From contig JAIXYK010000046.1 of NCBI GenBank assembly GCA_027490225.1, positions 1 to 64,000 of the forward strand: a stretch of 64,000 bases of DNA. Reading direction: 5' to 3'. Shown piece after piece: positions 55,283 through 64,000 of the stretch (positions are counted from its first letter, which is position 1; each line of letters starts with the position of its first letter). The translations under genes were made by a program, and so were the position numbers. The notes under the pieces are model-generated. The model was given only the letters and a program-made list of their open reading frames with translations. It had not been told where the DNA came from and made no database searches. This DNA comes from Bacteroidota bacterium. GTDB lineage: Bacteria; Bacteroidota; Bacteroidia; M30B66.

Positions 55283-57180
55283 AAAAGCGGTATTTTAAAT
55301 TCAATTGTAAATACAGTTCCCTTCGCTACGGTACTTTTAACAGAAATGTTGCCTTTTAAAGCTTCAACTTGACTTTTTACAATGTATAGTCCTATTCTTT
55401 TATCTTCAGAGATATTATCCAAACCTTTATTGAAGCCGAAAAGTCTTTCCTTGTTTTTCTGTAGATTAATTCCCGTACCATTGTCTTTAAATTTTATTTG
55501 AATTCCATTTTCCGTTTTTTTACTTTGTATTTCTAATTTGTGCGTTACATTTTTGTGTTGAAACTGTATACTGTTATAAATCAAATTGTAAAAAATACTA
55601 TGAATATAACTTTTCAAAGAGAAAATACTTTCTACCTCTTTAAAATTTGTTTGAATTTGAATGTTTTGATTTTCAATTATATTTTTGAAACTGTTTGAAA
55701 TAATATCCGTAATTTCTTGAAAATAAACTTCTTCTAATGTTTCTGAAGAAGGATTATCAGCGTGTAAAATCGCATTTAAATCTTTTAAAACGTCATCCAT
55801 TTTAAAAGCGGCATTCGACATTCCTTTTAAAATAGGTAACATGTCTGATGGATTTACATTATCATACTTTAGTAATTCTGACATGGCAAGAATATTTGCT
55901 AAAGGACCCCGGAGATTATGCGAAACGATATATGAAAATTGTTCAATGTTTTTATTCCTTTGCGTTAAATCAAAGGCAATTTTTTCATTTTCAAATTCAA
56001 CTATTTTCTTTGGGGTAATATCTTGATGGATGATTAATACATTTTTATCAGTGTTGCTAACTTTAAGCGCTTTCATGGCAAACCATTGTTTTTTCTCAGG
56101 AGAATGACAAGGGTATTCATGCACAAATTCTGGTATTTTTCCATTTACAACTTTTTTAATACCTTCTAATACTTTGAGAGCAGAAACATCTCCAGAATTC
56201 CATGCATCTTGGCAAACCTTAAAATAGTTGCTTCCGTTCCCTGTTTTTTCAATTATTGGCTCACCATTTTCTATTGAATAACGATTCCAAGCTTCATTAG
56301 AAGCTATTATATCACCTTTAGAATTTATTATTGCAATATTTGAACTTATATTTTTGAGGATATCTTTGTTATAGGCTTCAATTTTTAAAGCTCTTTCCTG
56401 AAATCTTTTCTTTTCACTTACATCATTGAATGTTCCAACTGCGTAAATCGGTTGAGACTCTTCATCTCTTACTATTTTCCACCTTTGTTCAACAAATTTA
56501 ATTTGTCCTGAGTTATCTTTAATTCTATGGTGAATTACATTCAGATGTTTTGATGACAATGATTTTGTAAATGCGTCCTTAAATACATGTAAATCAGTAG
56601 GGTAAATGTATCTGAGAAGATGTTGGTGTGAAACCTTAGATTCTTTTTTTTCTTCTCCTAATATTCGATAAATCTCGTCTGACCAAATTGAACTAAAATC
56701 GTATAAACTTGTTTGCCAAGTTCCTACTTTGGCAGCTTTTTGAGTTGTTTTTAATTCAATTTCAGACTGTATTATTTTTTGATTTTGAATATTTGATTTA
56801 ATAGCATATAAAATACTTTTTAAAAGTAATGTACTAGTAATTTCTTCTTTGAATAAATAATCAGCTACACCTTGATTTATATATGTTTCGCAATATTTTG
56901 CATCACGCGTATTTGCTAAAATTATTATTGGGCAATTTCCAGCAATTTTTAATAAGTCTGTTATTATTTCTTTTCCTCTTTTAATTGTAAGACTTAAGTC
57001 TAAAATTATAGCATCAAAAGGATTATTTTTATTAATTAAAAAATCAGTGACTTTTTCAAATTTTGCTCTTATTACTAAAGGATGTGTAAATTTTTCGAAA
57101 AGCAATTCCTGTATGATTGTAAAATAATCAGGATTTTCTTCAAGTAATAAAAATTTATATGATTGTTTCTCTTTGTTCAT
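55279..57180 (-). CDS. Receiver-PAS hybrid histidine kinase
   Basis: 633 aa, no membrane helix. Receiver domain (~8-130; DAIILDLSL, YLFKEE), two PAS domains (~150-260 with WSDEIYRILGEEKKESKVSH, and ~275-395 ending LIIHQDITPKK), then a histidine kinase: phospho-acceptor SHNLRGPLANI (His421), N-box FYNLIYNSIQFQH and G1 box FKDNGTGINLQ. An N-terminal receiver followed by PAS suggests it takes a signal from another kinase, possibly the one encoded at 58477, and passes it to the downstream receiver. Confidence 0.9.
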   Translation of the reverse strand: MNKEKQSYKFLLLEENPDYFTIIQELLFEKFTHPLVIRAKFEKVTDFLINKNNPFDAIILDLSLTIKRGKEIITDLLKIAGNCPIIILANTRDAKYCETYINQGVADYLFKEEITSTLLLKSILYAIKSNIQNQKIIQSEIELKTTQKAAKVGTWQTSLYDFSSIWSDEIYRILGEEKKESKVSHQHLLRYIYPTDLHVFKDAFTKSLSSKHLNVIHHRIKDNSGQIKFVEQRWKIVRDEESQPIYAVGTFNDVSEKKRFQERALKIEAYNKDILKNISSNIAIINSKGDIIASNEAWNRYSIENGEPIIEKTGNGSNYFKVCQDAWNSGDVSALKVLEGIKKVVNGKIPEFVHEYPCHSPEKKQWFAMKALKVSNTDKNVLIIHQDITPKKIVEFENEKIAFDLTQRNKNIEQFSYIVSHNLRGPLANILAMSELLKYDNVNPSDMLPILKGMSNAAFKMDDVLKDLNAILHADNPSSETLEEVYFQEITDIISNSFKNIIENQNIQIQTNFKEVESIFSLKSYIHSIFYNLIYNSIQFQHKNVTHKLEIQSKKTENGIQIKFKDNGTGINLQKNKERLFGFNKGLDNISEDKRIGLYIVKSQVEALKGNISVKSTVAKGTVFTIEFKIPLL

Positions 57181-57306
57181 AGAATTTACTTTGAAGATGC
57201 GAGTTTTGTTTAATATTTAATAACTCAATGATGTTTAAAATTTCAATATTTTTTTGTGATGTTTAAATGAATGTTAGTGATTGCGAAATGTTTCGATTTG
57301 AATAGG

Positions 57307-57738
57307 CTAACCGGTTAAATTCTCTTTTAATGTGAAAGTCTCTAATATTTTTTCTGGAAGCTTATCAAAGTCGAGTGTTTTATCCAGAAAATAACGAGCA
57401 CCTAAACGCAGACATATATCTATATAATGAGGCTCGGAATGATTACTGAGCATTATAGTTTCAATATTGGGATAAGAGTCTTTAATAATTCTTAGCAAGT
57501 CTATGCCAGTTTTACTATTTGTATCAAAATGAAGTTGTATATCAAGAACTACTAAATCAGGAGCGTATTTATTGATTGAATCAATTGCATTGTTTACGTT
57601 ATCTGCAAACCCTACAACTATTACATTAGGAATTTCTTCTAGCATCAAATACACCCTTGAGGCTATTTCTTTAGAATCTTCTACAAGAAGTATTTTAAAG
57701 ACGGATTCATTTTGGCTGGTAAGATTATCCAAATTCAT
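57307..57738 (-). CDS. Single-domain response regulator
   Basis: 143 aa: FKILLVEDSKEIASRVY, DLVVLDIQLHFDTNSKTGID (phospho-acceptor Asp, with a longer loop after it than usual), ETIMLSNHSEP and YFLDKTLDF. Receiver only. It has gaps on both sides (126 and 109 bp), so it may have its own promoter; ATTCTA/TAGAAT (57763-57780) is an inverted repeat just upstream. Confidence 0.88.
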   Translation of the reverse strand: MNLDNLTSQNESVFKILLVEDSKEIASRVYLMLEEIPNVIVVGFADNVNNAIDSINKYAPDLVVLDIQLHFDTNSKTGIDLLRIIKDSYPNIETIMLSNHSEPHYIDICLRLGARYFLDKTLDFDKLPEKILETFTLKENLTG

Positions 57739-57847
57739 ATCAATCTGTTAAATCAATTTTATTCTACAATAATAGAATGAGTCAACAGAAGATTAAGTAA
57801 CGGCTTTTTTGAAAAAAATGTAATGGTTTGTACTACAAATTCAATAA

Positions 57848-58474
57848 CTACATTATTTTATTATCTATCGCATAATGCATTAATTCAGCGTTGTTTGTAA
57901 GCCCTAATTTCTCCAGAATACGCGCTCTGTAGGTACTAATTGTATGAACGCTCAAAGAAATTTCTTGACCAATTTCGGAAACAGGTTTACCTTTTGCAAG
58001 TAATTGTAATACTTGTAATTCTCGGTCGGAGAGTTTTTTATGTAATGATTCAGCTGATAAATCTGATGAGGTTTCTATTAATTTTTCTGCAAAAGAAAGG
58101 GTAATATATTTTTTCCCGGAAAGTACTTTTTTCATTGCCGTAATAAGTTCATCGGTAGCACTTTCTTTGCATAAATAACCGGAAGCTCCGGCTTTTAAAA
58201 CCCTTAAGGCATATTGTTCTTCGGGGTGCATGCTTAGCATTAGAATAGGAGTTGAAGCATCATTTACGCGCAATTGTTTTAAAATTTCAACTCCATTTTT
58301 GCCTGGCATAGAAATATCGAGGAGAATGATATTCCATTTTTTTTCTTTAATTTTTTCAAATACTTCTAGGCTGTTGGTTGCTTCAGTAATTTCGGCAAAA
58401 GAAAATTCTTCTCTAATAATTTGAGTGAGTCCTTTTCTTACTATTGCATGGTCATCTGCTATTAAAATATTCAT
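57848..58474 (-). CDS. NarL/LuxR-type response regulator
   Basis: 208 aa. Receiver (~1-120): MNILIADDHAIVRKGL, IILLDISMPGKNGVEIL, MLSMHPEEQYALRVLKAGASGYLCKES. LuxR-type helix-turn-helix (~145-205): SDRELQVLQLLAKGKPVSEIGQ followed by SLSVHTISTYRARILEKLG. It is a DNA-binding response regulator whose start lies 2 bp after the stop of the PAS-rich sensor kinase, so the two form a cognate pair. Confidence 0.95.
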   Translation of the reverse strand: MNILIADDHAIVRKGLTQIIREEFSFAEITEATNSLEVFEKIKEKKWNIILLDISMPGKNGVEILKQLRVNDASTPILMLSMHPEEQYALRVLKAGASGYLCKESATDELITAMKKVLSGKKYITLSFAEKLIETSSDLSAESLHKKLSDRELQVLQLLAKGKPVSEIGQEISLSVHTISTYRARILEKLGLTNNAELMHYAIDNKIM

Positions 58475-58476
58475 AA

Positions 58477-60663
58477 CTAGTCTATTGGCATTTCAAATAC
58501 TATTCTTGTTCCTTTTCCTTTTTCGCTTTCTATGTTCAAATTTCCTCCTAGCATAATTGCGCGTTCTGATAAGCCAGTAAGCCCAAGTGTTCTTTTTGCT
58601 TTTATCAAATTTTTATCGAACCCTACACCATTGTCTTGAATGCTTAACTCAATTATATTGTTATGAGATTTTATATAAGCATTAACTAAAGTCGCATTTG
58701 CATGTCTCATAATGTTGGTTAGAGATTCTTGATATATTCTAAATATTCCAATTGTTGCATTTTTATTGAGCATCAGTTCAGAAACAAATGCTTTAAAATC
58801 GCATTTAACACCTGTTCTATTTTCAAATTCGCAACTTTGCCATTCTAATGCAGCAACAAGTCCAAGATCATCAAGAATTCCAGGCCTTAAGTCTCTCGAT
58901 ATTCTTCTTACTGTTTTTACAGTTTCGTCAATGAGTGAAATCATTTGAGAAAGTTTTTCTTTTTGATCATTTTCGATGCCTGTAGCTTTCTTTAACAGCC
59001 AACTTGCGTCCATTTTTAATCCTGTTAATTGTTGCCCTAATTCATCGTGAATTTCTCTGGCAATTGAAGTACGCTCATCTTCTCTAATTGTCAATAAATG
59101 CGCATTTAAACGTCTAATGTCATCATAACTATCCTTTAACTGATTTTCTGCTTTTACTTGCTCAGTAATGTCTACTGCTAAGGATAAAATTGCTTTTCTA
59201 TTGTTAAATTCAATTTTGTGTGAAGTAATGTCCATATACATCAATTCACCATTCTTCTTTAAATGCCTCCAGGTTCTTTTTGCTTTTGAAATATTGTTAT
59301 TCAATATTTCTTGAGAGAATTTTTTGATTTTATTTCTATCTGCAGCAGGTCTTATATCTAAAACTCTTAATTCTAAAAATTCATCTCTTGTGTAACCATA
59401 CAATTCTATAGATTGCTGATTAACTTCTAAAATTTTGAGATTTTCGAGATCCCAAATAATAACAGTTGCCGGGTTATTATGAAATAAGTATCTGTATTTT
59501 TCTTCTGAATTGATTAATTCATTTTCAATTAACTTACTTTCTGTAATATCTCTTAGTACACCAACCAAAAGCCAAGGATTTCCATTTTTATCTAATTCAA
59601 GTTCAGCTGCAGATTCAATGTATTTAATGCTTTCTCCATTGTGGGGTTGTATTCTATAAACAATATTATATTTTAGGTTTTTTTCAATTATATCTTTAAT
59701 TGCTTGATGAATTATTTCTTTGTCTATTATACAAGCTTCCACAATTTCATAAACCAATTCTCCATCAACTTCAGGAAAACCATAAATTTTCTTAGTTTCT
59801 TTAGTAGCCCACACTTTACCTGTATTTAAATCTTGTTGCCAGTAGCCAATTTTTCCGATTTTTACAGCTTTTGAAAGTCTTTGCTCGCTTATAAATAAAT
59901 TGTTCTCTATAGTTTTTTTAGAATTAATATTTCTAAGAAAAACGGCAAGTCCATCAGCTAGAGGAGATACTTTTACTTCATACCAATTTCCTTGAGTTTC
60001 AGAATATTCTTTAAATTCAATTGTAACTTTATTTCTCATTGCAATTCGATAATTGCTTTCGAATTTTGTTCCCAATAATTCAGGGTGCACTTCCCAAATT
60101 ATTTTCCCAATTAGTTCATCAAATCCTATGGATTGATCTTCTTTTGCAGCATCGTTTAAATATGTATAGCGCCATTCATTGTCTAAAAGGAAAATATTGT
60201 CAGAAATTTCATTTAGTACATTTTGCTTATTCTTAATTCTTAAAATAAGTTTTTCTTCTTTGATTTTTCGCGCTGTAATATCAAATTGTAAAGCTGTGTA
60301 CTGGTAACATTTTCCAGCTTCATTCTTTATAGGAATGATGGTTGTTTCTACCCAATAAAAAGAACCATCTTTTGATTTATTCTTTATTTCACCTTTCCAA
60401 ACATTTCCGCTTGATATTGTATTCCATAGCTCCTCAAAAAATATCAATGCATGAAATCTTGAATTTACAATGCGCATATTTTTTCCCAGCAATTCTTGTT
60501 CTGTAAATTTTGAAATTTTGCAAAAATTTTCGTTTACACTTATTATATTTCCTTCTGTATCAGTTGTTATTATAATACATGAGAGTTCTTTAGAATATCT
60601 TAAATATTCAGAAACACTATGACTTTGCATTAAAGTCTCTTCACTTTTTTTTACCGTTCCCAC
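58477..60663 (-). CDS. PAS-rich sensor histidine kinase of the NarX/DegS (HisKA_3) type
   Basis: 728 aa if read from GTG at 60663; ATG at 60630 gives 717. No membrane helix. Four PAS domains (~15-135, 140-255, 260-385 and 390-510; the last has LFHNNPATVIIWDLENLKIL), then HisKA_3 with IAREIHDELGQQLTGLKMD (His ~539) and an HATPase ending NGVGFDKNLIKAKRTLGLTGL. This kinase type pairs with LuxR-type regulators, as here. The many PAS domains suggest a cytoplasmic redox or small-molecule signal. Confidence 0.92.
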   Translation of the reverse strand: MGTVKKSEETLMQSHSVSEYLRYSKELSCIIITTDTEGNIISVNENFCKISKFTEQELLGKNMRIVNSRFHALIFFEELWNTISSGNVWKGEIKNKSKDGSFYWVETTIIPIKNEAGKCYQYTALQFDITARKIKEEKLILRIKNKQNVLNEISDNIFLLDNEWRYTYLNDAAKEDQSIGFDELIGKIIWEVHPELLGTKFESNYRIAMRNKVTIEFKEYSETQGNWYEVKVSPLADGLAVFLRNINSKKTIENNLFISEQRLSKAVKIGKIGYWQQDLNTGKVWATKETKKIYGFPEVDGELVYEIVEACIIDKEIIHQAIKDIIEKNLKYNIVYRIQPHNGESIKYIESAAELELDKNGNPWLLVGVLRDITESKLIENELINSEEKYRYLFHNNPATVIIWDLENLKILEVNQQSIELYGYTRDEFLELRVLDIRPAADRNKIKKFSQEILNNNISKAKRTWRHLKKNGELMYMDITSHKIEFNNRKAILSLAVDITEQVKAENQLKDSYDDIRRLNAHLLTIREDERTSIAREIHDELGQQLTGLKMDASWLLKKATGIENDQKEKLSQMISLIDETVKTVRRISRDLRPGILDDLGLVAALEWQSCEFENRTGVKCDFKAFVSELMLNKNATIGIFRIYQESLTNIMRHANATLVNAYIKSHNNIIELSIQDNGVGFDKNLIKAKRTLGLTGLSERAIMLGGNLNIESEKGKGTRIVFEMPID

Positions 60664-61175
60664 TTGTAAAATCTGAATAAAAAATTAAAAAAAAGATGTA
60701 CATTCAAAAGCCTCATAATCAAATATAGAATAAAAATAAGTTTGGTTTTACATAAAATTCATTTTTATCAATTTTATTCGGTAAAAAATTCGGTCTTTTA
60801 ATTTATTTTCAAAAAGTCAACATCAGTAGCTTTTATAATTAACTCAATTTAGAAAGTAGCAAAAGTGACATTATTTCAATGCTAAATTAAAATTAATTCG
60901 ACTTTTAAACCATAAAAAATAATCATATTACTTATTTATTTTCATGATAAATGTCATATCTCAATTTATTAATTGCCTTTAACTTTCAGCAAAACTTGAA
61001 CATAAGTAAATGTATAAATTAATATTTGAAATTAGTCAAATTGAAATTACAGATACAAGCAAAAAGAAGGAAGGAATTGAAAAACCGAAGTTTCTAAAAC
61101 TATTTAAAAAGGACTAATTGCAATGGAATAAATGCAATTGAACAGTACATTCTGAGCACCTAAAAGGAGGTTGAC
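60664..61175. other. AT-rich gene-free region upstream of the sensor kinase
   Basis: No gene of normal length. Contents: a likely kinase promoter near 60680-60708 and a half-conserved palindrome ATGATAAATGTCAT (60944-60957) that resembles the site at 38915-38930. A 35-codon plus-strand frame (61010-61117) exists but has no support. Nothing else is recognised. Confidence 0.5.
60680..60708 (-). promoter_or_regulatory. Possible promoter of the sensor kinase operon
   Basis: Minus strand: TTTG (60708-60705), 17 nt, TAATTTTT (60687-60680); one mismatch in the -7 box. It lies 16 nt before the GTG at 60663. Confidence 0.3.
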
Positions 61176-64000
61176 TTAATTATAAATCACTAATTTTTCA
61201 ACTTCCTTTTTCCCATTTACATTTACTACAACTGTATAAATTCCGGATGTGAGATTTTTTATAGAAATAGGTTGATTTGTTTTTAGCTTGCTTTCAACAA
61301 CAACCAATTTACCAATGGCATCAAAAATTTCTATAGATTCAATATCGTTAAACTTACTTTTTAACTGGAAAAAACCAACAGCTGGATTCGGATAAATAGT
61401 AAAATTGTTCGTTTTAATATCTTCAAAACCCAGTTGTTTTATTACTTGAATTAACTTTGTAATTGTATCTGATCCACAGGCATTTTCAATTACTAAAGTA
61501 ACTTGAAAAAAATCGTTGTACGGAAAATCATAAATAGGGGAGGCTTGTGTTAAAACCTGATTATCCATTAACCATTTATTGCTTGTATTTCCAATTGAAT
61601 TATTTGTAAAAACAACTTCATAATTTGAAATCTGGTTATAAGAAAAATCTGCAACAGGAGCAGAAATTGGTCCTACTAAAATTGGAGCAGTTGTAGTATT
61701 GCAGCCATTTGCATCTGTAGTAATGGCTGTAACAAATATTGAATCTGTTGGCACAAAACTAAAGCTATTAGATGCATTGCATAAAGTATCTAATCCTGTA
61801 ATCCAGCATGCTGAAATAGCTCCTTCTGCAGTTATTTGGGCATTTTGACCTTCACAAACAAATCCTTCGCCTTGTAATGAAAAGCTCTGAGGTGCATTAA
61901 CTGTAATTGTTACAGTATCTCTCGCCACACAATTGCCATTACTTGCCAATAATTCTAATACAATTGTTGTATCGGTATTTAAAGTAACAGCAGCTCCATT
62001 TAAGCTTATTCCCGGACTTGTCCATTCATAAGTGCTGGCGCCCGAAGCTTGTAAGGTTATGGGATTGCCCGCACAAATTGTAGTGTCTGAGCTTGCAGTA
62101 ACGGTTAACTCAGCTCCGGGTGAAACTAAAACAGAATCGAAATTAATGCAGTTGTTTGTATCTATTACGGTTAAAAAGAATTCTACTGAATCAATGCCGC
62201 TTGCAATTGGATTAAGAATTAAGCTGTTGTCTAAAAATTGAGCAGGAAACCAGCTAAATAAATTTCCGTTTCCAGTTCCTTGCAATTGAAAGGTTTGTCC
62301 TGCACAAATCTGAATATCATTGCCTGCATCTACAATTGGTAAAGGCAAAAATACAGCTTCTACAGTTTGGGTTTGCTGGAATGGGCAAGCTGTAAGATAA
62401 AAATCACGGGTGATTGAAATTGTAGTGGAGAAACCGGCAATTGTAGCCAAAGGCACTCCCATTAAGGAATCTGACCATGAAATTAAAGTAGCTTCAGGCG
62501 TATTTAATTGAAGATTTACTTCTCCAGTTCCACAGCTGCTCGATTTAGCAATATCATCTTTTATTCTAATCAATTGATCAATTGCGGTAATTAAACCAGC
62601 TCCTCCGGCGGTTGCTCCATTTGGCGGAAATTCTAAAAGACCTGATGAATTGGTTGTGCCATTGGCGCCTCCTGCTACATTCACATTTGTTAGCGTTCCT
62701 GAAACAGCTATTAATCCACCGCCACCGCAGCCGCCCGGACCTTCAGCTTCGGTGGTAAGACCGCTCACAGATTGATTTCCACCATTTCCTCCTTTAGCTT
62801 CAATGCGCAGTAAGTTGGTATTGTTTAATAAGTTGCTGGAACTAAATACAACTGTACCACCGCCGCCACCGCCGCCAGCGCCATCTGTACCTCCACTTAA
62901 AAATGTGGATGTTGTACTTACGCCATTTGCTCCATTTGCCTTGATATATGCCGAATTACTCGCCACCAAATTTCCATAATTTCTTAACAATACAATTCCA
63001 CCTCCAGCGCCACCATTTCCACCAAAATTGTTGTTTTGGTCGCCTCCGCCTCCGCCTCCTCCAAAAAATATTTTTCCGTTTTGCGTATCTAAAGGATGTC
63101 CGCCACGACCACCTTGGTTCCTTCTCCAGTCTCCGCCCCACAAAGAATTGGAAGTAGGAACAGTTAAGGCATTTTGGTTGCTATCAGAAAAACTATTTCC
63201 ACCTTGTCCGCCTCCTGAAGATGTGGAAGTAGCAAATCCTGGTGATTGTAAGTTCCATGCAGCAGCCCAATTAGCATTGCTCAATGATGGATTACCTTTA
63301 CCTGTCCACAATGCAATGTCGCCTGCGTTGGCCCCGCCGCCGCCGCCAGTGTTATGGGAATTTCCTCCACCACCACCATTTGCAGGTGCTCCACGACCAT
63401 AACGACCTCCAATTATATCGTAATCAGTTGTAAATCCTGCAATAGATTCGCCTTTTTCGGCACCAAAAGTCAGGGCATTGGCCACAAAACCTCGATAATC
63501 CCAAATTCCATCGTGTACTACAGTATTTCCGGGCCTGAAACCTTTTCCTGAAACATCAATTTGCCCTGAACCAGCAAATGTTAAATTGCTGTTAGTTTCA
63601 ATAACAACTATTCCACCTGTTTGCCCATTCCAACTTGGAGCAGATACAATGCAGCCGCTATTTAAAGTTAGGTTTTCATAACGAGGAACCCTTATAATTT
63701 GCACTTTGCCCGTAGCCGTATAGTTGTTTTGCAGTCCGCAAGCCAGCGTAATTGTATTGTTAGGGCCAACGCTAGCCACTTCGGCCCAGTCGTAATTTCC
63801 ACAATTGTTATAACTTAAAATTTCACCATATGTAGAATCGTTGGCTGTGCCAATTGTTGCACCTTGCATTTGAATAAAAAGCAGTAAATCGCCAGGTGCT
63901 AAAACTGCTGGAAATCTATTGTTGGCATTCAATGTATTACTGGCAGCGGTAATTAAAACATCACCACTAGAAATGTCAGCAGTAAGTGTGGTGTATTCGT
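61176..64000 (-). CDS. Large Gly-rich T9SS-exported adhesin-like protein (N-terminus outside window)
   Basis: At least 941 codons are visible; the frame stays open to the window edge, so the true start is upstream. N-terminal visible part: beta-helix-like region with DVLITAAS, LAPGDLLLFIQMQGATIGT and long Gly tracts (GGGGGNSHNTGGGGGANAGD; GGGGGGGDQNNNFGGNGGAG) over ~200 residues. Then several Ig/PKD-like domains (SSDTTICAGNPITLQASGAS; CEGQNAQITAEG; PVADFSYNQISNYEVVFTNN). The end is a type A sorting domain (FTIYPNPAVGFFQLKS, LTSGIYTVVVNVNGKKEVEKLVIYN split over the last 40 residues). It is probably a surface adhesin or filament. Confidence 0.85.
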   Translation of the reverse strand, partial: EYTTLTADISSGDVLITAASNTLNANNRFPAVLAPGDLLLFIQMQGATIGTANDSTYGEILSYNNCGNYDWAEVASVGPNNTITLACGLQNNYTATGKVQIIRVPRYENLTLNSGCIVSAPSWNGQTGGIVVIETNSNLTFAGSGQIDVSGKGFRPGNTVVHDGIWDYRGFVANALTFGAEKGESIAGFTTDYDIIGGRYGRGAPANGGGGGNSHNTGGGGGANAGDIALWTGKGNPSLSNANWAAAWNLQSPGFATSTSSGGGQGGNSFSDSNQNALTVPTSNSLWGGDWRRNQGGRGGHPLDTQNGKIFFGGGGGGGDQNNNFGGNGGAGGGIVLLRNYGNLVASNSAYIKANGANGVSTTSTFLSGGTDGAGGGGGGGTVVFSSSNLLNNTNLLRIEAKGGNGGNQSVSGLTTEAEGPGGCGGGGLIAVSGTLTNVNVAGGANGTTNSSGLLEFPPNGATAGGAGLITAIDQLIRIKDDIAKSSSCGTGEVNLQLNTPEATLISWSDSLMGVPLATIAGFSTTISITRDFYLTACPFQQTQTVEAVFLPLPIVDAGNDIQICAGQTFQLQGTGNGNLFSWFPAQFLDNSLILNPIASGIDSVEFFLTVIDTNNCINFDSVLVSPGAELTVTASSDTTICAGNPITLQASGASTYEWTSPGISLNGAAVTLNTDTTIVLELLASNGNCVARDTVTITVNAPQSFSLQGEGFVCEGQNAQITAEGAISACWITGLDTLCNASNSFSFVPTDSIFVTAITTDANGCNTTTAPILVGPISAPVADFSYNQISNYEVVFTNNSIGNTSNKWLMDNQVLTQASPIYDFPYNDFFQVTLVIENACGSDTITKLIQVIKQLGFEDIKTNNFTIYPNPAVGFFQLKSKFNDIESIEIFDAIGKLVVVESKLKTNQPISIKNLTSGIYTVVVNVNGKKEVEKLVIYN

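Noticed and set aside
61010-61117. 35-codon plus-strand frame in the gap before the adhesin gene
   Set aside because: It is short, shows no clear ribosome-binding or promoter signal and resembles nothing known; AT-rich DNA yields such frames by chance.
63028-63402. Plus-strand Pro-rich frame inside the adhesin gene
   Set aside because: It is the mirror of the Gly-rich coding region on the opposite strand.

Overview
The window is from an AT-rich genome of a member of the Bacteroidota. Four gene products end in type IX secretion system (T9SS) type A sorting domains. There are two TonB-dependent receptors, one with a CarboxypepD_reg-like front domain, together with DUF4249, DUF2141, DUF6913 and START-like family proteins. 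The promoters follow the Bacteroidota pattern TTTG-N17..22-TAnnTTTG, and are clearest before the tRNA-Asp gene and before the HAD gene at 16678. I cannot place it below phylum; nothing requires a plasmid or phage, and I see no transposase, integrase or CRISPR array.

Layout. 1-0.7 kb: tail of a T9SS protein, a two-way terminator and tRNA-Asp. 0.7-10.2 kb: a ceramidase-like protein with altered metal ligands, a beta-propeller/SpoIIE phosphatase sensor, an AddB-type nuclease and a T9SS beta-propeller protein. 10.4-14.4 kb: a TonB receptor/DUF4249/PrsW operon. 14.4-21.5 kb: GcvT, an azurin-like lipoprotein, a DivIC/FtsB-like division protein, a HAD hydrolase, a secreted peptidylarginine-deiminase-like protein and the DUF1800/DUF1501 pair. 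21.6-29.5 kb: START-like protein, LptF/LptG permease, two glycosyltransferases, RibBA and a CPA2 antiporter, all on one strand. 29.5-34.3 kb, minus strand: an MFS transporter, a Nudix-like regulator and a three-gene sigma/anti-sigma operon headed by a secreted protein. 34.5-36.9 kb: ETF beta and alpha and a bifunctional nuclease. 37-39.4 kb: a lipoprotein and a DUF2141 protein. 39.5-49.7 kb: an unknown protein, a TIGR02757 protein, an ATP-dependent DNA ligase, an M1 aminopeptidase, a thioredoxin-like protein, a repeat-rich gap, LigA, a DUF6913 protein and DapA. 49.7-54.1 kb: a structured RNA candidate and a probable metal-uptake operon (His/Cys-rich protein, TonB receptor, lipoprotein, outer-membrane barrel). 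54.1-60.7 kb, minus strand: two small membrane proteins (one with a RanBP2-type zinc finger) and five signal-transduction genes. 61.2-64 kb: a large Gly-rich T9SS adhesin running off the window.

Most of the window is core metabolism and cell-envelope biology. The parts most worth a second look are the 6S-like RNA candidate at 49.69-49.89 kb, the ceramidase-like enzyme with two of four expected zinc ligands changed, the sigma-factor operon with its secreted partner, the small RanBP2-type zinc-finger membrane protein, the His/Cys-rich metal cluster whose first gene appears leaderless, and a Crp/Fnr-like palindrome at the class II activator position before the lipoprotein gene at 38.9 kb. I found no clear multi-gene defence or mobile system.
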